Shown: in pieces, positions 51,815-61,690 of the stretch
Position numbering within the stretch: the stretch's first letter is position 1
How the letters are laid out: each line of letters opens with the position of its first letter
NCBI GenBank assembly: GCA_900551115.1
Contig: URUY01000008.1
Span: 1 to 64,000 of the forward strand
Direction of reading: 5' to 3'
DNA: 64,000 nucleotides
DNA from: an uncultured Lachnospiraceae bacterium
GTDB taxonomy: Bacteria; Bacillota; Clostridia; Lachnospirales; Lachnospiraceae
Notes under the pieces: model-generated
Told to the model about the DNA's origin: nothing
Database searches by the model: none
The model's input: the letters and a program-made list of their open reading frames with translations, nothing else
Program-made: the position numbers and the translations under genes

Positions 51815-53164
51815 TTACTCATCTGCCAGATTCGGAAACACCTGCTGCCAGATTTCTTCACAAAAGGCAGGAGAAAACCTCTCATCCCGTTTTACCGTGT
51901 AGCTGTTCTCTGCCATTTCCTCCGTAAACATATCCATAGGATATGTAGTAACTTCCTTTTTATCCGCTGAAAAATAGGTAACAAGCGGTTCTGCACCGTA
52001 GTCCTTAATGTATACTTCTCCGTTCTCATTGCGGGCAATGGTTACTTCTGCCATGGCTCCGATCATCTGGATACCGATTTTATTGCTTTCGGATGCCGTT
52101 GCATTTACATAATTGCCCAGTGAATAATAGACTAACATCTCATTGCCCAAATCGTCCTTCATAAGCTCCACCGGCTCTATTACATGAGGATGCGTACCGA
52201 TTACCAGGTCCACGCCGCATTCCATAAAAAATTCTGCCCACATACGCTGGTATTTGGACTCCGTCAGCACATATTCCGTGCCCCAGTGGGGACAAAGCAC
52301 CACAAAGTCCGCCAGTTCTTTTGCCCGTGCCACATCCTCTGCAATCTTAGTCTCATCCATCAGATTGACGGCATAGGGCATCCCCTCCGGCAGCGGCAGA
52401 CCGTTTGTCCCATAGGTATAATTTAATATGGCAATACGGATGCCGTACTGTTCATACACATAGATATCCTCCTGCTCTTTGGCACTGTCCTGTATCCCCA
52501 AAACGGCAATTTCAGGATACTTGTTTTCCCAAAAAGCAAGACAGTTTTCCAACCCTTCCCTGCCCTTGTCCATCGCATGGTTGGTAGCGTGCAGCACCAC
52601 GTCAAACCCGGCATTTACCAAAGCATCCCCAACCTCATAATAGGTATTGAATCTGGGATAGCCTGAAATGCCAAGCTCCTCACCGCCCAGTATGACCTCT
52701 TCATTGACGAGGGCAATATCCGCTTCCGAAATCATCTCCTTTGTATAGGTAAAAAGATGGTCAAAGTTGATGCTGCCGTCTGCCATTTTTCCACTGTTAT
52801 TGACCGGCATATGCATCAGCATATCCCCCACCATTACAAGCGTCACTTCCGGAAGTCCTTCTTCTCTTAAGACTGCGCAGCCCAAAGACATTATCTGCTC
52901 TGCTGTCTCAGCCCCTAAAGAGAGCGTTTCTCTTGCCGAAAGAATGTAAGTGCCTGCCGTTCTGCCGCCCTGTAAGTCCTGCTCCGTACCGGGCAGGGGT
53001 TGCAGCGTTTCTGCTTCTGCCTCCGTGCCTGATGCGGCAGGTGCTGTCTCCACCTTTGCATCAAAGCTCAGGGCCGTTTTTTCAACGTCTGTACCGCAGC
53101 CGCCTGCAAACAGGATGCTGCAAAGCAGAAGCATTCCAAAAAAATATTTATTCTTTCTCTCCAT
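51815..53164 (-). CDS. CapA-family lipoprotein (poly-gamma-glutamate synthesis-type phosphatase fold)
   Basis: The start at 53164 (MERKNKYFFGMLLL) follows AGGAGAACG. Lipobox ILFAGGC lies near residue 22. Residues 100-420 have the CapA metallophosphatase blocks: LVMVGDMLMHMPV, NEEV, HATNHAMDKG, CPHWGTEY and IGTHPHVIEPV, which provide the metal ligands. Family members attach or release poly-gamma-glutamate, although most in Clostridia are uncharacterised. No capsule operon accompanies it. Confidence 0.85.
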   Translation of the reverse strand: MERKNKYFFGMLLLCSILFAGGCGTDVEKTALSFDAKVETAPAASGTEAEAETLQPLPGTEQDLQGGRTAGTYILSARETLSLGAETAEQIMSLGCAVLREEGLPEVTLVMVGDMLMHMPVNNSGKMADGSINFDHLFTYTKEMISEADIALVNEEVILGGEELGISGYPRFNTYYEVGDALVNAGFDVVLHATNHAMDKGREGLENCLAFWENKYPEIAVLGIQDSAKEQEDIYVYEQYGIRIAILNYTYGTNGLPLPEGMPYAVNLMDETKIAEDVARAKELADFVVLCPHWGTEYVLTESKYQRMWAEFFMECGVDLVIGTHPHVIEPVELMKDDLGNEMLVYYSLGNYVNATASESNKIGIQMIGAMAEVTIARNENGEVYIKDYGAEPLVTYFSADKKEVTTYPMDMFTEEMAENSYTVKRDERFSPAFCEEIWQQVFPNLADE

Positions 53165-53199
53165 AACCGTTCTCCTGCCGGTAATCACCTGCTTTTATC

Positions 53200-53424
53200 T
53201 CAGCTTTCCGGAAAGGGTGCTGCTTTATCTGTCACTCCTGAGATATAATCCATACTTACATTATAAAACCGTGCCAGAACAATAAGGCTCTCCACCGGAA
53301 TACGTGTCTTACCGCTTTCATAATCGCAATAGGTCCGTTGTCCCACATTTAGTAAATCGGCAATCTTTTGTTGTGTTAAAAAATGGTTTTCCCGTAAATT
53401 GCGGATTCTTTCATTATACTTCAT
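53200..53424 (-). CDS. Small XRE-family repressor
   Basis: The 74-residue protein is a bare helix-turn-helix (LTQQKIADLLNVGQRTYCDY, with SGKTRIPVESLIVLARFYN). GGAGC precedes its ATG. It is divergent from the GGDEF gene, whose promoter carries a perfect palindrome, so it is the likely repressor of that gene. Confidence 0.82.
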   Translation of the reverse strand: MKYNERIRNLRENHFLTQQKIADLLNVGQRTYCDYESGKTRIPVESLIVLARFYNVSMDYISGVTDKAAPFPES

Positions 53425-53498
53425 AATCTGCTCCTTGCAAAGCCCTAATGCCAGTATCTAAAGTGTATGTAAAGTATAATTCACTCCTTAGTATTTCC

Positions 53499-53527
53499 TT
53501 GACTTTTAGAGTTATAAACTCTATAAT
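53499..53527 (+). promoter_or_regulatory. GGDEF gene promoter with palindromic operator in the spacer
   Basis: The -35 TTGACT (53499-53504) and -10 TATAAT (53522-53527) are 17 bases apart. TAGAGTT-ATA-AACTCTA (53507-53523) fills the spacer and overlaps the -10. A bound XRE dimer would block transcription. Confidence 0.75.
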
Positions 53528-53573
53528 GAAAAAAGTAACAAAACGACCTTTAATATTTCACGGAGAAAAACAG

Positions 53574-54434
53574 ATGAAAAGAAAGGATTTTTGTGAAGCC
53601 TGCAGGGAACTGGCTGCCAGCCTGATAAATGCATATATTTCAGAAGATATGCAGCTTCTTCAAACATACGCCCCCCTGCTTTCGGATAATTTTACTTTTT
53701 TGGCAGAATACAGCGGATTATCCCCGCTTACCAAATCTGCTTTTTTAAACAGGCAGCCTTCTCACTGCTTTCCCACCCTGTCTGTTTATGCCGACAGCTT
53801 TTCTGCTGCAATGCCGGATTCTAAAACCTGTATTGTCTCAGGGCATTTTGCGGCACGCCGTTTTTCCTGTGTATGCCATAAAAAGCGCCTGCAAAAGCCG
53901 GTTGTTTCCATCCTGCACCTCTCCATCCCCTATGTTTCCGAATGGGAAGCCGAGCGGCAGAAGGATTCTCTTACAGGCCTTTTTAACCGGCATTATACTG
54001 AGGAATTGATTTCCCGCAGTCTGCGTCATAGCACCTCCCCTTATGCTCTTTTTATGTTGGATTTAGACGATTTTAAAATGGTAAATGATACTCTGGGCCA
54101 TCCGTCCGGAGATATGATTCTACAAAAAATAGCATCCCTTTTATCGGAATGCTTTGGTGAACAGGATATCATTGGCCGCATCGGCGGAGACGAATTTTTA
54201 GTATTCACCTCCAATCCGGACCTTGTCAGCCACTCTGAAAAAGCAGCAGAAAAAATAATAGCCTCCATCAGAAGCCTGATGAAAGCCTATCAGTTGGAAC
54301 AAAGCTGTTCCGTTGGTATTGTCTGCGGTTCTTCCCCGCTTCCTTTTTCCGGGCTCTATGAGACCGTAGACTGTATGCTGTACCGTGCCAAAAGAACAGG
54401 AAAGGCCCGTTACAGTATACAATCCAATCTGTAA
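53574..54434 (+). CDS. Diguanylate cyclase (GGDEF) with uncharacterised N-terminal domain
   Basis: The start at 53574 (MKRKDFCEACRELAAS) follows CGGAG. The first 125 residues resemble a nuclear-transport-factor-2/SnoaL-like or PAS-like sensor (FLAEYSGLSPLTKSAF, CIVSGHFAARRF); this is tentative. Residues 130-286 are GGDEF, with the intact active-site IGGDEF near 232. The RxxD inhibitory site is missing (GEQD). The protein is cytoplasmic and makes c-di-GMP, which may link to the motility control near 18 kb. Confidence 0.85.
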   Translation: MKRKDFCEACRELAASLINAYISEDMQLLQTYAPLLSDNFTFLAEYSGLSPLTKSAFLNRQPSHCFPTLSVYADSFSAAMPDSKTCIVSGHFAARRFSCVCHKKRLQKPVVSILHLSIPYVSEWEAERQKDSLTGLFNRHYTEELISRSLRHSTSPYALFMLDLDDFKMVNDTLGHPSGDMILQKIASLLSECFGEQDIIGRIGGDEFLVFTSNPDLVSHSEKAAEKIIASIRSLMKAYQLEQSCSVGIVCGSSPLPFSGLYETVDCMLYRAKRTGKARYSIQSNL

Positions 54435-54455
54435 TCCGTCCTACAAAAGCAGGCT

Positions 54456-55406
54456 TTAAGTCTGCGGCTTTATATGCAGCAAAATCGCGCTGCCTCTGAA
54501 TCCCGCATCCCCTACTATCTGTATAACATCTTTTTCTCCGTCTATATAGTCCTTGTCATAATAATGCACGTGGCCTGCCAGCACAGCTACCACCGGACTG
54601 TCTGCTGCTGTTGTCAGTTCCAAAAAGCGTGTGGAATTTTCATCCGGATAAATGCCGCCATAATTGCCGCCGCCAATCACAACCGGCTGTTTCCATGCGG
54701 TTTTTGCTTTGGTAAGGACCGACTGGGTTAAAAAAGGCACATGAGCCATAAGGATAACGGGCTTTCCCATAGCCAGTACCTCTTCGTATTCCTCCAACAC
54801 CTCTTCATTAACCTGATTCGTGCTGTTATCCACAGCCACTACTAAAAAATCTCCGAAATCATGGGTATGGATAAATGTGTCCCCTTTCATGTACGGCTCT
54901 AAAAGCGGCAGATACTTATCCTCTCCGAACTCCGTCATATATTCCCAGGGATATGTCCAGTCGTGATTGCCCAACGCATATAGATACGGCATGGTAAGCA
55001 GCTCTAACTGCTTTTCCAAATAAGCAATATTGGAGCGGGAAGGATAATCTATGATATCCCCTCCAAAGAGTACGCCGTCTACTTCTTCCGCATTGGCATA
55101 TTCTATCCATTCGTCAAACTGGTGCGCCGAGGAAACGCCCTCTGTATTTTTAAACTGGGAAATCCTTGACCTGGCATTTGCCGTAATCTTTGCCGAATCC
55201 TCTTCATCTATCACAATCATATGCGTATCCGTCAGAAACAAAAGCTCATATTCCTGTGAAATACCCTCCAGCACAATCTCTTCTTCCGTAATCTGTTTTT
55301 CCCACCTTGCTTCACCTTTTCCGCAGCCTGCAAAAACAGAAAGGCCGGCTGCTGCAAGCAGCATGCAGCCCACATAAAAAAGACGTATCCGGTATCTATT
55401 CTGCAT
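54456..55406 (-). CDS. Exported metallophosphoesterase lipoprotein
   Basis: Lipobox SVFAGC is near residue 28. The calcineurin-like blocks are complete: FLTDTHMI, FGGDIIDYP, ALGNHDW, MAHVPF and LAGHVHYY. The 316-residue enzyme faces outward and should cleave phosphate esters. The substrate is unknown. It is unrelated to the 1008-residue phosphoesterase of the mobile element apart from the shared fold. It is the partner of no obvious operon. Confidence 0.85.
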   Translation of the reverse strand: MQNRYRIRLFYVGCMLLAAAGLSVFAGCGKGEARWEKQITEEEIVLEGISQEYELLFLTDTHMIVIDEEDSAKITANARSRISQFKNTEGVSSAHQFDEWIEYANAEEVDGVLFGGDIIDYPSRSNIAYLEKQLELLTMPYLYALGNHDWTYPWEYMTEFGEDKYLPLLEPYMKGDTFIHTHDFGDFLVVAVDNSTNQVNEEVLEEYEEVLAMGKPVILMAHVPFLTQSVLTKAKTAWKQPVVIGGGNYGGIYPDENSTRFLELTTAADSPVVAVLAGHVHYYDKDYIDGEKDVIQIVGDAGFRGSAILLHIKPQT

Positions 55407-55477
55407 AATTATTTCCTGCCTTATTTTTTCTGTCTCTTCTTATCTCTTGTACTATATCCCATATGCGGGTAGCACAA

Positions 55478-55498
55478 ATGCCCGGAAATTCCGGGCAT
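55478..55498 (-). terminator. Terminator of glgP
   Basis: ATGCCCGGAA and its inverse form a tight stem 12 bases after the glgP stop. Read leftwards it is followed by TTGTGC, so the T-run is short. Confidence 0.6.
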
Positions 55499-55509
55499 CC
55501 TGCTTTTGT

Positions 55510-57972
55510 TTATTTAAGCTCTACTTTATCCAAATGCCAGATATCATCCACGTATTCCTGAATGGTTCTGTCAGAGGTAAACTTGCCGGAGCTTGCCATA
55601 TTCAAGATAGCGCTCTTTGCCCAGCCCGTTTCGTCTCTGTACGCCGCTTCCACCTTCTTCTGTGCTTCCGCATAGGACTTGAAGTCCTTTAAAATAAAAT
55701 AGGTATCCGCTTTCTGTGTACTCTGCGTATTGAGCAGGGAATTGTATAACGTTCTGAACAGCTCAGGGTCGCCCGGTGCATAAGTACCGTTAATAAGCTG
55801 CATCAGCACCTTCCTGACATCCTGATCATTGTTGAAAATATCCATGGGATTGTAACCGCCGTAGTTTTCATAACGGATAACCTCATCCGAAGACAAGCCG
55901 AAAATGAAAGCATTGTCCTCGCCGACCTCTTCTACGATTTCCACATTGGCACCGTCCATAGTACCGATAGTAAGCGCGCCGTTTAACATGAACTTCATAT
56001 TGCCGGTACCGGAGGCTTCCTTGCTGGCAGTGGAAATCTGCTCGGATACATCTGCTGCCGCAAAAATCATTTCCGCGTTGGATACACGGTAGTTTTCAAT
56101 GAATACCACCTTCATCTTGCCGCCTATTGACACATCATTGTTGATAACATCCGCAACCGCATTAATCAGCTTAATGGTCAGCTTGGCATTACGGTAGCCT
56201 GCGGCTGCCTTTGCACCGAAAATAAAGGTACGGGGATAAAATTCCATCTCAGGATGGTCCTTTAATTCATTGTACAGATACATGACATGCAGAATATTCA
56301 AGAGCTGTCTCTTATACTCATGGAGACGCTTTACCTGTACGTCAAAAATGGACCTGGGGTCTACCACTACACCGTTATGCTCTAAGATATACTGTGCCAG
56401 ACGTACCTTGTTGCGGTATTTGATATTCATAAACTCCTGCCGCGCCTTCTCGTCCCCTGCATATATCTTCATCTTGGAAATCTTCTGCAGGTCTGTAATC
56501 CATTCGGAACCGATATGCTCCGTTACCCAGTCCGCAAGCAGCGGATTGCCGTGTAAAAGGAACCTTCTCTGGGTAATGCCGTTGGTCTTGTTGTTGAATT
56601 TATCCGGCATCATTTCATAAAAGTCCTTTAATTCCTGGTGCTTTAAAATCTCTGTATGCAGTCTTGCCACACCGTTTACGGAATAGCCTGCCACAATGGC
56701 AAGATGCGCCATACGCACCTGTCCGTCATAGACGATTGCCATCTTGCGGATTTTTTCCTGATTGCCGGGATATGCCGCTGCAATCTGTGCAACAAAACGG
56801 CGGTTGATTTCTTCAATAATCTGATATATACGGGGCAGCAGGCGGGAAAACAGCTCAATAGGCCATTTTTCCAACGCTTCCGCCATAATGGTATGGTTGG
56901 TATAAGCGCAGGTTTTAGTGGTTATCTTCCATGCTTCATCCCACTCCAAATCATAATCATCCATCAGAATACGCATAAGCTCTGCGATGGCTACAGTAGG
57001 ATGGGTATCGTTTAACTGGAACGTTACCTTCTCATAGAACTTTGTGATATCCTGATGCTTTCTCATATATTTTTCCACTGCTTCCTGAACGGACGCGGAA
57101 ATGAAGAAATACTGCTGTTTTAAACGAAGCTCTTTGCCGGCATAATGATTGTCATTGGGGTAAAGTACTTCTACGATGTTACGGGCCAGATTCTGCTGCT
57201 CTACAGCCTTCTGATAGTCGCCCTTATCAAAGGAATCCAGCTGGAAACACTCTATAGGCTCTGTATCCCAGATACGCAGGGTATTCACGATGCCGTTTCC
57301 GTAGCCTACGATGGGCATATCAAAGGGAATTGCCTTTACGGACTGATAGCCCTCCTGATAAAAATGGTTTCTGCCCTTTTCATCGGTACGGATATTTACA
57401 TAACCGCCGAATTTAACGATTTTGGCATATTCGGGACGGCGCAGTTCAAAGGGATTGCCGTTTTCCAGCCAGTTATCAGGTACCTCCACCTGATAGCCGT
57501 CCTTTATTTCCTGCTTAAACATACCGTAACGGTAACGGATTCCGCAGCCGTAAGCAGGATAGCCCAGGGTTGCCAGGGAATCTAAAAAGCAGGCAGCCAA
57601 ACGTCCCAGACCGCCGTTTCCGAGTGCTGCATCCGGCTCCATATCTTCTATTAAATTCAAATCCAGTCCCAGCTCCGAAAGAGCTTCCTTCACAGGCTTG
57701 TAAGCCTGCAGGTTAATAAGATTGTTGCCAAGAGCCCTTCCCATCAGAAATTCCATGGAAAGATAATATACCATCTTAGGATCCTGTTTATCATAGGCCT
57801 GTTGCGTTTCCATCCAGTTATCTACAATAACATCCTTGGTGGCATAGCACACAGCCTGAAATATCTGCTGGGGCGTTGCCTCCTCCAGTGTTTTCCTATA
57901 TAAGGTTTTGATATTGTACAATACGCTTCTTTTAAATAATTCCTTATCAAACTTGCCCGTTTTTCTCAGCAT
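55510..57972 (-). CDS. glgP: Glycogen/starch phosphorylase
   Basis: The 820-residue enzyme releases glucose-1-phosphate from glycogen. The N-terminal YYLSMEFLMGRALGN, the glycogen-binding and active-site GNGGLGRLAAC, VKRLHEYKRQLLN and the PLP-lysine block EASGTGNMKFMLNGALTIGT are intact. SD AAGGAGG lies before the ATG. It is followed by a hairpin and lies downstream of ileS in the same direction. Other glycogen genes are not in the window. Confidence 0.95.
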   Translation of the reverse strand: MLRKTGKFDKELFKRSVLYNIKTLYRKTLEEATPQQIFQAVCYATKDVIVDNWMETQQAYDKQDPKMVYYLSMEFLMGRALGNNLINLQAYKPVKEALSELGLDLNLIEDMEPDAALGNGGLGRLAACFLDSLATLGYPAYGCGIRYRYGMFKQEIKDGYQVEVPDNWLENGNPFELRRPEYAKIVKFGGYVNIRTDEKGRNHFYQEGYQSVKAIPFDMPIVGYGNGIVNTLRIWDTEPIECFQLDSFDKGDYQKAVEQQNLARNIVEVLYPNDNHYAGKELRLKQQYFFISASVQEAVEKYMRKHQDITKFYEKVTFQLNDTHPTVAIAELMRILMDDYDLEWDEAWKITTKTCAYTNHTIMAEALEKWPIELFSRLLPRIYQIIEEINRRFVAQIAAAYPGNQEKIRKMAIVYDGQVRMAHLAIVAGYSVNGVARLHTEILKHQELKDFYEMMPDKFNNKTNGITQRRFLLHGNPLLADWVTEHIGSEWITDLQKISKMKIYAGDEKARQEFMNIKYRNKVRLAQYILEHNGVVVDPRSIFDVQVKRLHEYKRQLLNILHVMYLYNELKDHPEMEFYPRTFIFGAKAAAGYRNAKLTIKLINAVADVINNDVSIGGKMKVVFIENYRVSNAEMIFAAADVSEQISTASKEASGTGNMKFMLNGALTIGTMDGANVEIVEEVGEDNAFIFGLSSDEVIRYENYGGYNPMDIFNNDQDVRKVLMQLINGTYAPGDPELFRTLYNSLLNTQSTQKADTYFILKDFKSYAEAQKKVEAAYRDETGWAKSAILNMASSGKFTSDRTIQEYVDDIWHLDKVELK

Positions 57973-58030
57973 ACACTGTCCTCCTTACTTTCTCTTTGTC
58001 ATGCTGTCGCGTATAATTATACTCTTTTTT

Positions 58031-61000
58031 TCATACTCTTTCTACAGAAATTGTGACATTTTCTCCGTTTACATTCCATTCCCTGGAGATGGCAAGGGTG
58101 TCTCCCGCTGTCATGGCATCAGCCAATACCTTGCCTGCAATTGCCTCTTTGTTTCTCATGACAATGTCTGATACCCTGTCATTCCCCGAAAAAGCTGCCC
58201 TGATATGGTCAGTCACCTCAAAGCCCGCATCCTTCCTCATGGTCTGCAGCTTACTGATTACTTCCAGTACAAAGCCTTCTTCAATCAGGTCTTCTGTCAG
58301 ATTGGTATCCAGTACTACCGTCATATAATTATCGGCTTCCGTTACATAGCCCTCTTTCTGTGTCATTTCAATCAACAGGTCTTCTTCCGCAAGAGAAACC
58401 TCTACGTCACCCACATTAAACTTCAGTGCGCCGGACTCCTTTAATTCATCCATGGCTGCATTGCCGTCAAGAGAAGCCAGCATTTTCTGAATGCCGCCTA
58501 ACTGCTTGCCGTATTTGGGTCCCACAGTCCTTAACTGCGGCTTAAAGCTATAGGAGGTAAATTCCCGTACATCATCAGTAAATACTACCTGTTTCACATT
58601 CAGCTCATCTGCGATAATCGCCTTGTAGAAATCGGTCAACTCGCGGTCTGCCTTAACAAACATGGTGCTTATGGGCTGACGGTTTTTGATATTTGCCGTA
58701 TTTCTGCAGGCACGGCCCATCACTACAGCCTTTAATACCGTTTCCATAGCCTCTTCCAGCTTCTTATCCGTGAAAGCAGGATTTGCAACAGGGAAATCAC
58801 ACAGATGAATACTTTCCGGTGCATTCTTATCAAGGCTTCTTACCAGATTCTGATAGATATCCTCTGTCATAAACGGCACCATGGGAGCTGCCGCCTTGCA
58901 GATGGTAACCAGGGCCGTATACAGGGTCATATAGGCGCTTATCTTATCCTGCTCCATCCCCTTTGCCCAGAAACGCTCACGGCTTCTTCTCACATACCAG
59001 TTGCTCATATCGTCCACAAATTCCTGCAATGCCCTTGCAGCCTCAGGAATCCGGTAGTTGTTCAGATTGTCATCCACCTCGGTCACAACCGTATTGAGCT
59101 TGGATAAGAGCCATTTATCCATAACAGTAAGCTTATCATATTCCAGGGTATACTTCGTTGCATCAAAATCATCAATATTGGCGTACAGTACAAAGAACGC
59201 ATAGGTATTCCAAAGGGTTCCCATAAACTTACGCTGTCCTTCCTGTACAGCCTTGCCGTGGAAACGGTTGGGCAGCCAGGGTGCGGAATTGACATAGAAA
59301 TACCAGCGGATGGCATCTGCGCCATAGGTCTGCAGCGCATCAAAGGGGTCTACCGCATTGCCCTTGCTCTTACTCATCTTCTGTCCGTTTTCATCCTGTA
59401 CATGGCCTAAGACAATGACGTTCTCATAGGGCGCCTTGTTGAACAAAAGGGTGGACTCTGCAAGCAGGGAATAGAACCAGCCTCTTGTCTGGTCTACCGC
59501 CTCGGAAATAAACTGTGCCGGGAACTGCTTTTCAAACAGCTCCTTATTTTCAAACGGATAATGGTGCTGTGCAAAGGGCATGGCTCCGGAGTCAAACCAG
59601 CAGTCAATTACCTCCGGCACCCGGTGCATAACGCCGCCGCACTTCGGACATTTAATCGTCACTTCATCGATATACGGTCTGTGAAGCTCTACCTTTGCAT
59701 TTTCAGGGTTGCCGCTCATTTCAGCAAGCTCTGCCCTGCTGCCTATGCTGTGCTGGCAGCCGCATTCACATTCCCAGATATTTAACGGGGTTCCCCAGTA
59801 ACGGTTACGGGAAATTGCCCAGTCCTGCACATTTTCCAGCCAGTCACCGAAACGGCCCTTGCCGATGGATTCCGGAATCCAGTTGATTGTATTGTTGTTG
59901 CGGATTAAATCCTCTTTCACCGCCGTCATCTTGATATACCAGGATTCACGGGCATAATAGAGCAGCGGGGTGTCGCATCTCCAGCAGTGGGGATAGCTGT
60001 GTTCAAATTTAGGCGCCTCAAACAAAAGCCCCTTTTCATCCAGATCCTTTAATACCATAGGGTCTGCTTTTTTTACAAAAACACCGGCATACGGCGTTTC
60101 TTCCGTCATATTGCCCTGACCGTCAACAAGCTGTACAAAAGGAAGGCCATACTCGCGTCCGACCTTGGCATCATCCTCACCGAAAGCAGGTGCCATATGC
60201 ACCACGCCGGTACCGTCAGTCAGTGTTACAAAATCTGCACAGGTAACATAATATGCCTTTTTATGCTGCTTTTCACACAGTGCCCGGGCACAGTCAAACA
60301 GCGGTACATATTCCTTATATTCCAAAGCCTTACCGGTCATAGTCTCTAAAATTTCATAAGCAGGCTTTGCTTCCACGCCGTTTTCAGGGTCAGCCTTCAC
60401 TGCCAGTCTGCCCAAAACGGTATCCAGAAGCGCCTCTGCCATATAATAGGTATAGCCGTCCGCAGCCTTTACTTTTGCATAGGTTTCTGCAGGATTTACA
60501 CAGAGAGCCACGTTAGAGGGCAGCGTCCACGGCGTAGTGGTCCACGCTAAAATATAAGCGTCCTCATCCTTTACCTTGAAGCGCGCAATTGCAGAACGTT
60601 CCTTTACATCCTTATAGCCCTGCGCCACCTCCTGTGCGGAAAGCGGTGTGCCGCAGCGGGGACAGTAAGGCACGATTTTAAAGCCCTTATAGAGCAGGCC
60701 CTTATCCCAGATTTCCTTTAATGCCCACCACTCGGATTCAATATAATCATCATGATAGGTAACATAAGGATTATCCATATCTGCCCAAAAACCGACAGTA
60801 CCGGAGAAATCCTCCCACATGCCTTTGTATTTCCAGACGCTCTCTTTACACTTTTTGATAAAAGGCTCCAAACCGTAGCTTTCAATCTGGTCCTTGCCGT
60901 CCAGTCCAAGCAGCTTCTCCACTTCGATTTCCACAGGCAGTCCGTGGGTATCCCACCCCGCCTTTCTGGGCACCATACAGCCCTTCATGGTACGGTATCT

Positions 61001-61207
61001 GGGAATCATATCCTTAATGACACGGGTCAGCACATGACCGATATGGGGCTTGCCGTTAGCGGTAGGCGGTCCGTCATAAAAATTGTAAACAGGACCTTCC
61101 TTTCTGCTCTCCATACTCTTTTCAAAGATATCATTTTCCTTCCAAAAGGTTTCAACCTGTTTTTCTCTTTCCACAAAATTCAAATCAGTGGATACTTTCT
61201 GATACAT
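58031..61207 (-). CDS. ileS: Isoleucyl-tRNA synthetase
   Basis: The 1058-residue class I synthetase has the HIGH motif as PHIGHVL near 56, an editing domain (AWTTTPWTLPSNVAL) and KMSKS as QKMSKSKG near 620. A C-terminal extension with the long form lacks a clear CxxC zinc tail, as in the IleS2-like type. It charges tRNA-Ile. A T-box leader upstream with AUC specifier controls it by uncharged tRNA-Ile. Confidence 0.95.
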   Translation of the reverse strand: MYQKVSTDLNFVEREKQVETFWKENDIFEKSMESRKEGPVYNFYDGPPTANGKPHIGHVLTRVIKDMIPRYRTMKGCMVPRKAGWDTHGLPVEIEVEKLLGLDGKDQIESYGLEPFIKKCKESVWKYKGMWEDFSGTVGFWADMDNPYVTYHDDYIESEWWALKEIWDKGLLYKGFKIVPYCPRCGTPLSAQEVAQGYKDVKERSAIARFKVKDEDAYILAWTTTPWTLPSNVALCVNPAETYAKVKAADGYTYYMAEALLDTVLGRLAVKADPENGVEAKPAYEILETMTGKALEYKEYVPLFDCARALCEKQHKKAYYVTCADFVTLTDGTGVVHMAPAFGEDDAKVGREYGLPFVQLVDGQGNMTEETPYAGVFVKKADPMVLKDLDEKGLLFEAPKFEHSYPHCWRCDTPLLYYARESWYIKMTAVKEDLIRNNNTINWIPESIGKGRFGDWLENVQDWAISRNRYWGTPLNIWECECGCQHSIGSRAELAEMSGNPENAKVELHRPYIDEVTIKCPKCGGVMHRVPEVIDCWFDSGAMPFAQHHYPFENKELFEKQFPAQFISEAVDQTRGWFYSLLAESTLLFNKAPYENVIVLGHVQDENGQKMSKSKGNAVDPFDALQTYGADAIRWYFYVNSAPWLPNRFHGKAVQEGQRKFMGTLWNTYAFFVLYANIDDFDATKYTLEYDKLTVMDKWLLSKLNTVVTEVDDNLNNYRIPEAARALQEFVDDMSNWYVRRSRERFWAKGMEQDKISAYMTLYTALVTICKAAAPMVPFMTEDIYQNLVRSLDKNAPESIHLCDFPVANPAFTDKKLEEAMETVLKAVVMGRACRNTANIKNRQPISTMFVKADRELTDFYKAIIADELNVKQVVFTDDVREFTSYSFKPQLRTVGPKYGKQLGGIQKMLASLDGNAAMDELKESGALKFNVGDVEVSLAEEDLLIEMTQKEGYVTEADNYMTVVLDTNLTEDLIEEGFVLEVISKLQTMRKDAGFEVTDHIRAAFSGNDRVSDIVMRNKEAIAGKVLADAMTAGDTLAISREWNVNGENVTISVERV

Positions 61208-61255
61208 AGCATTCTCCCTTTCTTACTTAAGCACTTGTTTTTAATAAGATAAATA

Positions 61256-61515
61256 AAAGACCCCATCCGTAAAAGGACGAGGTCATAATATACCCGTGTT
61301 ACCACCTGTTACAGCATACGTCCCAAAAGGGATTATATGGTTCCTGATAACGGCAGGACGCCGTCCCGGACTACTCGCGCCGCTGTTTCTACCGCCTTTT
61401 GTCCGTGCAACTCGGAAGTGATATTCCGTAATCTTCTACTCATGCCGGTCTTGCACCCTCACCGGCTCGCTGAAATTTTCAAAAATTACATACTGTCTTC
61501 GTCATAGTCTTTACT
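61256..61515 (-). ncRNA. T-box leader (isoleucine specifier) of ileS
   Basis: On the minus strand the leader contains an AUC specifier in GAAUAUCACUUC (plus 61420-61422), the T-box AGGTGGTAACACGG (61294-61307) and a terminator stem GACCTCGTCC / GGATGGGGTC (61259-61284) followed by a T-rich tail. The AUC codon matches ileS. Uncharged tRNA-Ile would pair with the specifier and the T-box and open the terminator. Confidence 0.9.
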
Positions 61516-61524
61516 TGTAGAAAC

Positions 61525-61554
61525 ATTATATAGTGCATTTTCCGCAAATGTCAA
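61525..61554 (-). promoter_or_regulatory. Sigma-A promoter of the ileS T-box transcript
   Basis: On the minus strand, TTGACA (61549-61554) and TATAAT (61525-61530) are 18 bases apart, just upstream of the T-box leader. Confidence 0.85.
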
Positions 61555-61690
61555 GAAAAATGTATGTAAATCAGCATCTTTCATAACCATCCTGCGCCTT
61601 TTTCCCAACTACCCCATGTAGTGCTTGTACAAGTAAACTGCCCGCAGTATAATACATAGTATATAGTGTTCAGTGTGTGGAGGGAAATTT

